A DNA stretch of 7,276 nucleotides from Brevundimonas sp. (GTDB taxonomy: Bacteria > Pseudomonadota > Alphaproteobacteria > Caulobacterales > Caulobacteraceae). The translations under genes were made by a program, and so were the position numbers. The stretch is from NCBI GenBank assembly GCA_022712235.1, contig JALAGW010000209.1, positions 1 to 7,276 on the forward strand, written 5' to 3'. Position 1 is the stretch's first letter; the number at the start of each line of letters is the position of its first letter. Positions 1 through 7,276 of this stretch are shown here, in pieces. The notes below the pieces were generated by a model. That model had not been told where the DNA came from and did not search any database. It saw nothing but the letters and a program-made list of their open reading frames with translations.

Positions 1-1
1 G

Positions 2-898
<897 letters not shown>

Positions 899-900
899 CT

Positions 901-1250
901 ATGGGCATCTTCGATTCTCCCGACGAGAAGGTTCGCAAGAAACTTCCAGCGAAGGATCAGCTTCGTGTCTCGATGATCCAGGATCTTGTGGAGACGTATG
1001 GTGGCCATCTCAGCTATCACCACCAGCGAGAGGTTAAATATGTGGTCTTCGCGATGTGGCTGCAGCACGAAGCAGCGCGTCGACGTAGCATCATCAATCA
1101 TCTTTCGATGGCTGAGTTGAGTAATTTCCTTAGCCAAGCGCAACGCATTGGCTCGCATTACACGCGAGAGCAAGCGGAGGTTTCCGACGATACGGTTCGC
1201 TTCATGAAAGCCGATCCCACTGCATTCCACCCTGACGACGAAGAAAACTG

Positions 1251-1251
<1 letters not shown>
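901..1251 (+). CDS. Unrecognised 116-residue protein between sufB and sufC, low GC
   Basis: I do not recognise this family. The gene begins two bases after the sufB stop and its TGA (1249-1251) shares one base with the sufC ATG. Purine-rich GAGGGGAG (881-888) and GGGG (892-895) upstream could serve as ribosome binding sites. The product is soluble, looks mostly helical, and has no signal peptide or membrane segment. The first 24 residues are charged (basic stretch KVRKKLPAK), the middle (about 45-70) has a possible amphipathic helix with an ARRR cluster, and the tail PDDEEN is acidic. It has seven histidines (36, 40, 41, 56, 67, 86, 110) and no cysteine, so it cannot bind a cluster through cysteines. 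Composition is unlike its neighbours: 183 of 350 bases are G or C (52%), and 47 of 116 sense codons end in A or T. That suggests acquired DNA or relaxed selection. Precise placement argues for a real translated gene; function is unknown. Confidence 0.8.
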
Positions 1252-1996
<745 letters not shown>

Positions 1997-2000
<4 letters not shown>

Positions 2001-3019
2001 GCGCGGCGCCGCAAATCGACCTGACGAACGCCGAGACCTTTCCGTCGCGGCGCACCGAAGCGTGGAAGTACAGCGACCTGAAGCGCTGGCTTCGCGAAGC
2101 GCCTGAACCGTCGGGCACGGCGCTGGTCGGCGCGCCGGGGCCGTTTTACGACCTGGGCGGAGAGGCCATCGTCTTCGCCAACGGTCGTCCGGTCGGGGTC
2201 ACCGACTTCATCGCCTCGGGCGTGCAGACCCTGCGTCTGCGCTTCCTGTCGGACGCGGTCGGCACCGGCCACACGGCCTCGGCCCGCATCGTGGCGCGTC
2301 CCGGTGCGCGCCTGCTTCTGCTGGAAACGCATCAGGGCAAGGGCTCGTCCTATGTCGCCCACAACAAGGTCGAGATCGACGTGGCCCGCGACGCCGAGGT
2401 CACGCGCATCGTCCTGATCGAGGAGCCCGAGGACGCCATTTCGGTGACCAACGCCGATGTGCGGCTGGAGGCGGGCGGTCGCTATCGCCAGACCATCGTC
2501 ACGACCGGCGCAAAGCTGCAGCGCATTGAGACTCAGCTGAGCCACGGCGCCGAGGGCGCGGACGCGCGTCTGGACGGTCTCTATCTGCTGAAGGGTTCGC
2601 GTCACGCCGACCTGACAAGCGTGGTCGATCATCTGGCCGCCGACGGCACGACCAGCCAACTGACCAAGGGCGTGGTTCACGACACGGCGCGCGGGGTGTT
2701 TCAGGGCAAGATCATCGTCGAGCGCGGCGCCGACGGCACCGACGCCCGCATGGCGCACAACGCCTTAATCGCCAGCGAGCGCGGCGAGATCGACGCCAAG
2801 CCGGAACTGATCATCTATGCCGACGACGTGCAGTGCGCGCACGGCAATACGGTCGGGACGCTGGACGAGAGCGCGCTGTTTTACATGCAGCAGCGCGGCA
2901 TTCCGGCCGACGAGGCCCGCGCCCTGCTGGTCCAGGCCTTCCTGTTCGAGGTCGTCGACCGCATCGAGGACGAGGCGGCCAGGGAGGTGGTGGGCGCATG
3001 GCTGACGGCTCGCTTGTGA
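1997..3019 (+). CDS. sufD: SufD, SUF complex subunit (short form)
   Basis: SufD is the SufB paralogue that pairs with SufB and binds one SufC in the SufBC2D scaffold; it is linked to iron entry and shares the assembly interface. Family signs are the N-terminal PSRRTEAWKYSDL (16-28), the long beta-helix core, and the C-terminal IIYADDVQCAHGNTVG (272-287), where C280 and H282 correspond to E. coli C358 and H360. The FYMQQRGIPADEARALL helix (295-311) parallels FYAQQRGLSEEEAVALL of SufB, as expected of paralogues. The product has 340 residues against about 423 in E. coli; most of the shortfall is before the EAWKYSDL motif. The ATG at 1997 overlaps the sufC stop as ATGA with no clear ribosome binding site, implying coupling. 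An upstream start is unlikely because it would run deep into sufC. Confidence 0.95.
2983..2989 (+). promoter_or_regulatory. Ribosome binding site of sufS
   Basis: GGAGGTG lies 8 bases before the ATG at 2998, inside the end of sufD. This strong site decides the sufS start, in preference to the far upstream ATG at 2833 and to the GTG at 3016 that overlaps the sufD stop. Confidence 0.75.
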
Positions 3020-4236
3020 CCAAGTTCGACCCCTACGCCGCCCGGGCGCAGTTCCCGATCCTGTCGCGGCAGGTGAACGGCAAGCCCCTGGTCTATCTGG
3101 ACAACGCCGCCTCGGCGCAGAAGCCGCGCGCGGTGATCGACGCCCTGGTGGCGTCGATGGAGGGCGGCTACGCCAACGTCCATCGGGGCCTGCACACCCT
3201 GTCGAACGAGGCGACCGAGGCCTATGAGGCGGCGCGCGAGATCGTCGCCCGCTTCCTGAACGCGCTGTCGCCCGAGAACATCGTCTGGACCAAGGGCGGG
3301 ACCGAGGCGATCAACCTGGTCGCCAACGGGATCGGGCTGAGTATCGAACCGGGCGACGAGATCATCGTCACCGAGATGGAGCACCATTCCAACATCGTGC
3401 CCTGGCACCTGCTGCGCGAGCGTAAGGGCGCGGTGCTGAGATGGGCGCCGATCCGGGACGATGGTTCACTGGACATGGAGGCCTTCGCCGGCTTGCTGGG
3501 GCCGAAGACCAAGCTGGTCGCCGTCACCCATATGTCGAACGTCCTGGGGACGATCAATCCGGTCGCCGAGATCACGCGTCTGGCCCACGCGGCCGGCGCG
3601 CGGGTGCTGATCGACGGATGCCAGGGCGCGGTTCATGCCGCGCCGGACGTTCAGGCGATCGGCTGCGACTACTACGTCCTGACGGGGCACAAGCTGTTCG
3701 GACCGACGGGCATCGGCGTCCTGTACGGCGCGGCTGAGGCGCTGGAGGCCCTGCCGCCCTATCAGGGCGGCGGCGAGATGATCGAGACGGTCGAGAAGGA
3801 GCGGATCACCTATGCGCCGCCGCCGCATCGGTTCGAGGCCGGCACGCCGCCGATCCTGGAGGCCATTGGTCTGGGCGCGGCGCTGGAATGGCTGTCGGGC
3901 TTTGACCGGCAGGCCGTGGCTGCGCATGAGATGGCGCTTTACGACCACGCGCGTTCGCGACTGGCCGACGCGGGCTGGCTGCGCATCCTGGGCGAGGCCG
4001 AAGGGAAGGGCGCGCTGCTGACCTTCGCGGTCGAGGGCGCGCACGCCCATGACGTGGCCCAGATCATGGACCGATACGGCGTGGCCGTGCGGGCCGGTCT
4101 GCACTGCGCCGAACCCCTGGCGAAAAGACTGGGCGTGACCTCGAGCACGCGCGCCTCCTTCGCCCTATATAACACCATGGAGGATACAGACGCCTTCGTG
4201 GATGCGCTGATCAAGGCGCGGAACTTCTTCGTGTGA
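2998..4236 (+). CDS. sufS: SufS, group II cysteine desulfurase
   Basis: SufS is a PLP enzyme converting L-cysteine to L-alanine and an enzyme-bound persulfide, the sulfur donor for SUF assembly. From the ATG at 2998 it has 412 residues, close to the 406 of E. coli. Visible features: LVYLDNAASAQKP (31-43), the EMEHHSNIVPW stretch with PLP-stacking histidine (129 or 130), ATHMSNVLGT-type segment (176-184), DGCQ (206-209) with the PLP-ring aspartate D206, TGHKLFGPTG with Schiff-base lysine K232, the GGGEMIETV loop (257-265), RAGLHC with persulfide cysteine C370, and substrate-binding R385. Translation from 2833 would add 55 residues read out of frame from sufD and is rejected. It overlaps sufD by 22 bases. 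No sufE or sufU partner is visible, so the acceptor is presumably encoded elsewhere. C208 next to the active-site aspartate is alanine in E. coli. Confidence 0.97.
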   Translation: MADGSLVTKFDPYAARAQFPILSRQVNGKPLVYLDNAASAQKPRAVIDALVASMEGGYANVHRGLHTLSNEATEAYEAAREIVARFLNALSPENIVWTKGGTEAINLVANGIGLSIEPGDEIIVTEMEHHSNIVPWHLLRERKGAVLRWAPIRDDGSLDMEAFAGLLGPKTKLVAVTHMSNVLGTINPVAEITRLAHAAGARVLIDGCQGAVHAAPDVQAIGCDYYVLTGHKLFGPTGIGVLYGAAEALEALPPYQGGGEMIETVEKERITYAPPPHRFEAGTPPILEAIGLGAALEWLSGFDRQAVAAHEMALYDHARSRLADAGWLRILGEAEGKGALLTFAVEGAHAHDVAQIMDRYGVAVRAGLHCAEPLAKRLGVTSSTRASFALYNTMEDTDAFVDALIKARNFFV

Positions 4237-4241
4237 CGAGT

Positions 4242-4643
4242 ATGGACGACGCCAAGACCGAAACCGCGATCAGCGACAGCGACGCCTTCGCCGCCAGCTG
4301 GAACGAGCCGCAGAAGAGCGCCCTGTCGCAGGCTGAGCTGGACAGGCTGACGGACGACCTGATCGAGGCGCTGAAGACGGTGTACGACCCGGAAATCCCG
4401 GTCGACATCTATGAGTTGGGCCTGATCTACAAGGTCGACGTGTCAGACGACCGCGACGTCCTCGTCGAGATGACGCTGACGGCGCCGGGCTGCCCCGTGG
4501 CCGGCGAAATGCCGGGTTGGGTCGAGGCTGCCGTGATGAAGGTCGAGGGCGTGCGCAGCGCGCGGGCCAATCTGGTGTTCGACCCGCCGTGGGACTCCTC
4601 CAAGATGAGCGACGAGGCCAAGCTGGCCCTGAACATGTTCTGA
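4242..4643 (+). CDS. sufT: SufT, DUF59/MIP18-family Fe-S assembly protein
   Basis: This is the SUF-linked DUF59 protein, thought to help mature iron-sulfur proteins; its exact biochemical role is less settled than that of the other Suf proteins. The 133 residues begin with a low-complexity acidic leader (about 1-30), followed by the DUF59 fold from LTDDLIEAL onward. Diagnostic motifs are TVYDPEIPVDIYELGLIY (46-63) and MTLTAPGCPVAGEMPGW (77-93), with the conserved cysteine C84, and the FDPPW signature (113-117). The ATG at 4242 lies five bases after the sufS stop. A GTG at 4233, overlapping that stop as GTGA, would add three residues (to 136) and cannot be excluded, as neither start has a good ribosome binding site. 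Function is assigned from the domain and operon position. Confidence 0.93.
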   Translation: MDDAKTETAISDSDAFAASWNEPQKSALSQAELDRLTDDLIEALKTVYDPEIPVDIYELGLIYKVDVSDDRDVLVEMTLTAPGCPVAGEMPGWVEAAVMKVEGVRSARANLVFDPPWDSSKMSDEAKLALNMF

Positions 4644-4648
4644 GGAGG
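4642..4648 (+). promoter_or_regulatory. Ribosome binding site of sufA
   Basis: GAGGAGG overlaps the sufT stop codon and sits five bases before the ATG at 4654. It is the strongest such site in the window and may let the carrier be translated more than its coupled neighbours. Confidence 0.75.
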
Positions 4649-4653
4649 CGCCG

Positions 4654-5052
4654 ATGACCGAGCTTCAGACCGCAACGACCCGGCCGCGCCGCCCCCGGCC
4701 CAAGGCCGTGACCCTGACCGACGCCGCCGCCGCGCGCGTGCGCGAGATCATGGACAATGCTGAAAAAGACTACGTCGGCCTGCGCGTCGGGGTGAAGAAC
4801 GGCGGCTGCGCCGGGCAGGAATATACCTTCGCCTACGCCGAAGAGGTTCAGCCGCTGGACGAGGTGGTCGAGGATAAGGGCGTGGTCATCCTGATCGAGC
4901 CCAAGGCGGTCCTGTTCCTGATCGGAACCGAGATCGACTACGAGACCACGAAGCTGGCGTCCAAGTTCGTGTTCCGCAATCCGAACGAGACGGACGCCTG
5001 CGGTTGCGGCGAGAGCGTCACCATCATTCCCGCCGCTGCGCGAGACGACTGA
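4654..5052 (+). CDS. sufA: SufA, A-type Fe-S carrier (HesB/IscA family)
   Basis: A-type carriers accept clusters from the SufBC2D scaffold and pass them to apoproteins in the cytosol. The 132 residues contain the HesB-like domain (about 18-126), opening with VTLTDAAAARVREIM, and the three cluster-ligand cysteines: C52 in NGGCAGQEYTF, and C116 and C118 in DACGCGESV. The protein is longer than the usual 107-122 residues because of an N-terminal tail rich in arginine and proline (residues 10-17) and a short tail after the CGCG motif. Operon position supports SufA over IscA or ErpA, although these paralogues are hard to separate by sequence alone. metN begins one base after the stop, with no terminator between. 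Confidence 0.93.
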   Translation: MTELQTATTRPRRPRPKAVTLTDAAAARVREIMDNAEKDYVGLRVGVKNGGCAGQEYTFAYAEEVQPLDEVVEDKGVVILIEPKAVLFLIGTEIDYETTKLASKFVFRNPNETDACGCGESVTIIPAAARDD

Positions 5053-5053
5053 C

Positions 5054-6043
5054 ATGATCCGACTGGAGGGGGTGACGCGCCGTTACCGCAGCGCGGCGGG
5101 CGAGCGCACGGCGCTGGACGCCGTCGACCTGCATGTCGCGCGCGGCGAGGTGTTCGGCGTGGTCGGGCGTTCGGGCGCCGGCAAGTCCACCCTGATCCGC
5201 GCCATCAACCGGTTGGAGGCGCCCGACGCGGGCAAGGTCTTTGTCGATGGGCAGGAGATCACCGCCCTGAACACCGCCGACCTGCGCGCCGCGCGGCGTC
5301 GCATCGGCATGATCTTCCAGCACTTCAACCTGCTGAACGCCAAGACCATCGAGGACAACGTCGCCTTTCCCCTGAGGCTGGAAGGGCGGCCCGAGGCCGA
5401 GGTGAAGGCGCGGGTGAAGGAACTGCTGGCCCAACTGGGGCTGGCGGAACACGCCAGGAAACATCCGGCCCAGCTGTCGGGCGGCCAGAAGCAGCGCGTC
5501 GGCATCGCCCGCGCCCTGGCCTGCGGCCCCAGCGTCCTCTTGTGCGACGAGGCGACCAGCGCCCTGGACCCGGAGACGACCGAGGACATTCTGACCCTGC
5601 TGGACGGGCTGAATCGCGACCTGGGCCTGACTATCGTTCTGATCACCCACCAGATGGAGGTGGTGCGCCGCGTCTGCGACCGGGTGGCGGTGCTGAAGGA
5701 CGGCCGGATCGTGGAGCAGGGCGCGACGGCCGACGTCTTCCTGCACCCGCAGCATGCCGTGACCCGCGCCATGCTGGCCGAGGGCGAGGAGGCGGTCGAT
5801 GCCTCGGTCGCGCCTGTTGGAGCGCGGATGGTCCGCCTGACCTTCCGTGGTCCCTCGACCTATGAACCGGAACTGAGCCGCGTCGCGCGGACGGTCGGGG
5901 TCGACTATTCGATCCTGTCGGGCCGCATCAGCCGCATCCGGGGGGAACCTTATGGTCAGATGACGGTGGCCTTCACTGGCGGCGACGCCGAGGCGGCCTT
6001 GGCTCAACTGGCCGCGCGCGGCGTGACGGTAGAGGCAGCCTGA
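5054..6043 (+). CDS. metN: MetN, methionine ABC importer ATPase
   Basis: MetN is the cytoplasmic ATPase of the MetNIQ methionine importer. The 329 residues (E. coli 343) hold an N-terminal ABC domain: Walker A GRSGAGKST (38-46), Q-loop Q89 in IFQHFNLL, signature LSGGQKQR (141-148), Walker B VLLCDEATSALDP (161-173) with E166, and H-loop H199. The segment from about 255 to the end matches the NIL domain, which in MetN binds methionine and inhibits transport when the internal pool is full. IFQHFNLLNAKT and the NIL domain separate it from polar amino acid ATPases. Initiation at 5054 is one base after sufA ends. Its TGA shares a base with the metI ATG. Substrate is most likely L- and D-methionine, but the family includes other sulfur-compound importers. 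Confidence 0.95.
   Translation: MIRLEGVTRRYRSAAGERTALDAVDLHVARGEVFGVVGRSGAGKSTLIRAINRLEAPDAGKVFVDGQEITALNTADLRAARRRIGMIFQHFNLLNAKTIEDNVAFPLRLEGRPEAEVKARVKELLAQLGLAEHARKHPAQLSGGQKQRVGIARALACGPSVLLCDEATSALDPETTEDILTLLDGLNRDLGLTIVLITHQMEVVRRVCDRVAVLKDGRIVEQGATADVFLHPQHAVTRAMLAEGEEAVDASVAPVGARMVRLTFRGPSTYEPELSRVARTVGVDYSILSGRISRIRGEPYGQMTVAFTGGDAEAALAQLAARGVTVEAA
6031..6035 (+). promoter_or_regulatory. Ribosome binding site of metI
   Basis: AGAGG lies within the end of metN, seven bases before the metI ATG at 6043, supporting that start. Confidence 0.6.
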
Positions 6044-6699
6044 TGTTCGCCAATGTGGACTGGGCCGATATCGGCAAGGCGACGATCGACACCCTGCTGA
6101 TGCTGGGCGGATCCTTGGTGCTGACGGTGATTCTGGGCGTGCCCTTGGGCGTGCTGCTCTATCTGTCGGGCAAGGGGCGGCTGGCGGCCAATCCGGTGCT
6201 GAACGCCGTGCTGTCGCTGATCGTCAACGTGCTGCGCTCGGTGCCCTTCATCATCCTGCTGATCGTCATGCTGCCGGTGACGGTGCTGCTGGTCGGCACC
6301 TCGCTGGGGGTGGCCGGGGCCATTCCGCCGCTGGTCGTCGGGGCCGCGCCCTTCTATGCGCGTCTGGTCGAGACGGCGCTGCGCGAAGTGGACAAGGGCG
6401 TGGTCGAGGCGACCCAGGCCATGGGCGGTTCGACCTTCCAGATCGTGACGCGGGCCCTGTTGCCCGAGGCTATGCCGGGCATCATCGCCGGCGCGACCGT
6501 CACCGCCATCGCCTTGGTCAGCTACACCGCCATGGCGGGCGTGGTGGGTGCGGGCGGCCTGGGCGATCTGGCCGTGCGCTTCGGCTATCAGCGGTTCCAG
6601 ACCGACGTCATGGTGGTGACCGTAGTTCTGCTGCTGATCCTCGTACAAATTCTGCAGATGATCGGCGACCGTCTGGTCGCTAAGGTCTCGCACCGCTGA
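6043..6699 (+). CDS. metI: MetI, methionine ABC importer permease
   Basis: MetI forms the inner-membrane channel of MetNIQ, as a homodimer bound to two MetN. At 218 residues it matches E. coli MetI (217). Five hydrophobic segments are visible at roughly 17-41, 55-78, 80-101, 147-170 and 188-208, the expected number for MetI. The permease coupling motif, which docks on MetN, is seen around 122-150 (EATQAMGGS, then LLPEAMPGIIAG). LRSVPFIILL (64-73) and YTAMAGVVGAGGLGDLA (161-177) are typical of the family. Overlap with metN as TGATG suggests coupled translation. Confidence 0.95.
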   Translation: MFANVDWADIGKATIDTLLMLGGSLVLTVILGVPLGVLLYLSGKGRLAANPVLNAVLSLIVNVLRSVPFIILLIVMLPVTVLLVGTSLGVAGAIPPLVVGAAPFYARLVETALREVDKGVVEATQAMGGSTFQIVTRALLPEAMPGIIAGATVTAIALVSYTAMAGVVGAGGLGDLAVRFGYQRFQTDVMVVTVVLLLILVQILQMIGDRLVAKVSHR

Positions 6700-6718
6700 T
6701 TTTTTGAAAGCCTGCCCC
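6700..6718 (+). other. metI-metQ intergenic gap
   Basis: This 19-base spacer is the longest untranslated stretch in the window. It begins with six T (6700-6705), followed by GAAAG (6706-6710), a weak candidate ribosome binding site eight bases before the metQ ATG. A perfect 6-bp hairpin (GCGACC, loop GTCT, GGTCGC; 6665-6680) lies in the end of metI but is separated from the T-run by about 19 bases, so I do not call it a terminator. Confidence 0.5.
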
Positions 6719-7276
6719 ATGATCCGCCGTTCGCTGCTGCTGTCCGCCGTCGCTGTCCTGACGCTCGCCGCCTGCGGTCAGGGTGCGGACAAGAAGGTCG
6801 GAGGCGAGGGGGGGCCGCTGCTGGTCGGCGCCACCGCCGTGCCGCACGCCGAGATCCTGGAGGTCGTGAAGCCGATCCTGGCCGCCGAGGGCGTGCCGAT
6901 CGAGATCAAGGTCTTCAACGACTACGTTCAGCCAAACGTGCAACTTTCCGAGAAGCGGCTGGACGTGAACTATTTCCAGACCAAGCCCTATCTGGATGAA
7001 TTCAACATCGCCCGCGGCGCTGATCTGGTGACGGTGGCCGGCGTCCACGTCGAGCCGCTGGGCATCTATTCCAAGAAGCACACGACGCTGGCGGCGATCC
7101 CGAACGGGGCCCAGGTCGTGCTGCCGAACGACGCCTCCAACACCGGCCGGTCATTGCTGCTGTTGCAGGTGGCGGGCCTGATCACTCTGCGCGATCCGAC
7201 CAATCCGCTGCAGACGGTGCGCGACATCGCGACCAATCCCAAGGGACTGAAGTTCCAGGAGGGCGAGGCCGCCACC
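6719..7276 (+). CDS. metQ: MetQ, methionine-binding lipoprotein (3' partial)
   Basis: MetQ is the lipid-anchored substrate-binding protein that delivers methionine to MetI from the periplasmic side. The ATG at 6719 opens a frame that runs to the window edge: 186 residues of an expected 270 or so. Residues 1-19 form a lipoprotein signal peptide: MIRR, a hydrophobic core, then the lipobox LAAC with the lipidated cysteine at C19. The mature part carries NlpA/MetQ-family signatures: VGATAVPHAEIL (36-47), FNDYVQPNVQLSEKRLDVNYF (within 66-86), GVHVEPLGIYSKKH (108-121) and LPNDASNTGRSLLLLQ (135-150), close to the common PNDPTNLGRSLLLL form. Start choice is supported by the signal peptide beginning immediately. 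Position after metN and metI confirms the assignment; exact ligand is inferred. Confidence 0.94.
   Translation, partial: MIRRSLLLSAVAVLTLAACGQGADKKVGGEGGPLLVGATAVPHAEILEVVKPILAAEGVPIEIKVFNDYVQPNVQLSEKRLDVNYFQTKPYLDEFNIARGADLVTVAGVHVEPLGIYSKKHTTLAAIPNGAQVVLPNDASNTGRSLLLLQVAGLITLRDPTNPLQTVRDIATNPKGLKFQEGEAAT

Noticed and set aside
2833..2997. 55-residue N-terminal extension of SufS
   Set aside because: Its translation is an out-of-frame reading of the conserved SufD C-terminus; a strong ribosome binding site and normal protein length support the ATG at 2998.
5030..5060. Methionine-responsive riboswitch before metN
   Set aside because: Only one untranslated base separates sufA from metN and no such structured element was recognised, so any such control must lie elsewhere.
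5024..6007. Minus-strand open frame of 327 codons opposite metN
   Set aside because: Shadow of metN in GC-rich DNA, rich in Q, D, G and R with no family features. The similar frame at 6004-6720 opposite metI is rejected for the same reason.
6665..6705. Hairpin plus T-run as an intrinsic terminator before metQ
   Set aside because: The 6-bp stem is about 19 bases away from the T-run, so it lacks the required adjacency, and metQ belongs with metN and metI.

Overview
The window is a single co-directional, plus-strand gene cluster from a high-GC alphaproteobacterium. The protein style, gene order and codon use suggest Caulobacterales, perhaps Brevundimonas-like. That assignment is inferred from general resemblance and was not tested by any search. 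It carries most of a SUF iron-sulfur cluster assembly operon, followed with almost no gap by a methionine-type ABC importer operon (metNIQ). Every gene except one is a confidently recognised family.

Layout: sufB (5' end outside the window, 2-898); a 116-codon unrecognised gene of clearly lower GC (901-1251); sufC (1251-2000); sufD (1997-3019); sufS (2998-4236); sufT, a DUF59/MIP18-type gene (4242-4643); sufA, an A-type carrier (4654-5052); metN (5054-6043); metI (6043-6699); and metQ (6719 to the window end, 3' end missing). Junctions are overlaps or gaps of 1-10 bases, apart from 19 bases between metI and metQ. No internal promoter, terminator, RNA gene, CRISPR array or mobile element is visible, and no stretch over 300 bases lacks a gene.

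Working model from family knowledge: SufS takes sulfur from cysteine, and SufB, SufC and SufD form the ATP-driven scaffold that builds the cluster. SufA carries clusters to apoproteins and SufT assists maturation. MetQ captures methionine outside the inner membrane, MetI is the channel and MetN is the ATPase. If the whole run is one transcript, as the spacing suggests, iron-sulfur assembly and import of a sulfur amino acid would be co-expressed.

The one real anomaly is the 901-1251 gene. It is about 52% GC where adjacent lines are 67-72%, sits exactly between two obligate complex partners, matches no family I know, and its stop codon overlaps the sufC start. It is the best candidate here for something undescribed. 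Otherwise the window is a conventional housekeeping region.
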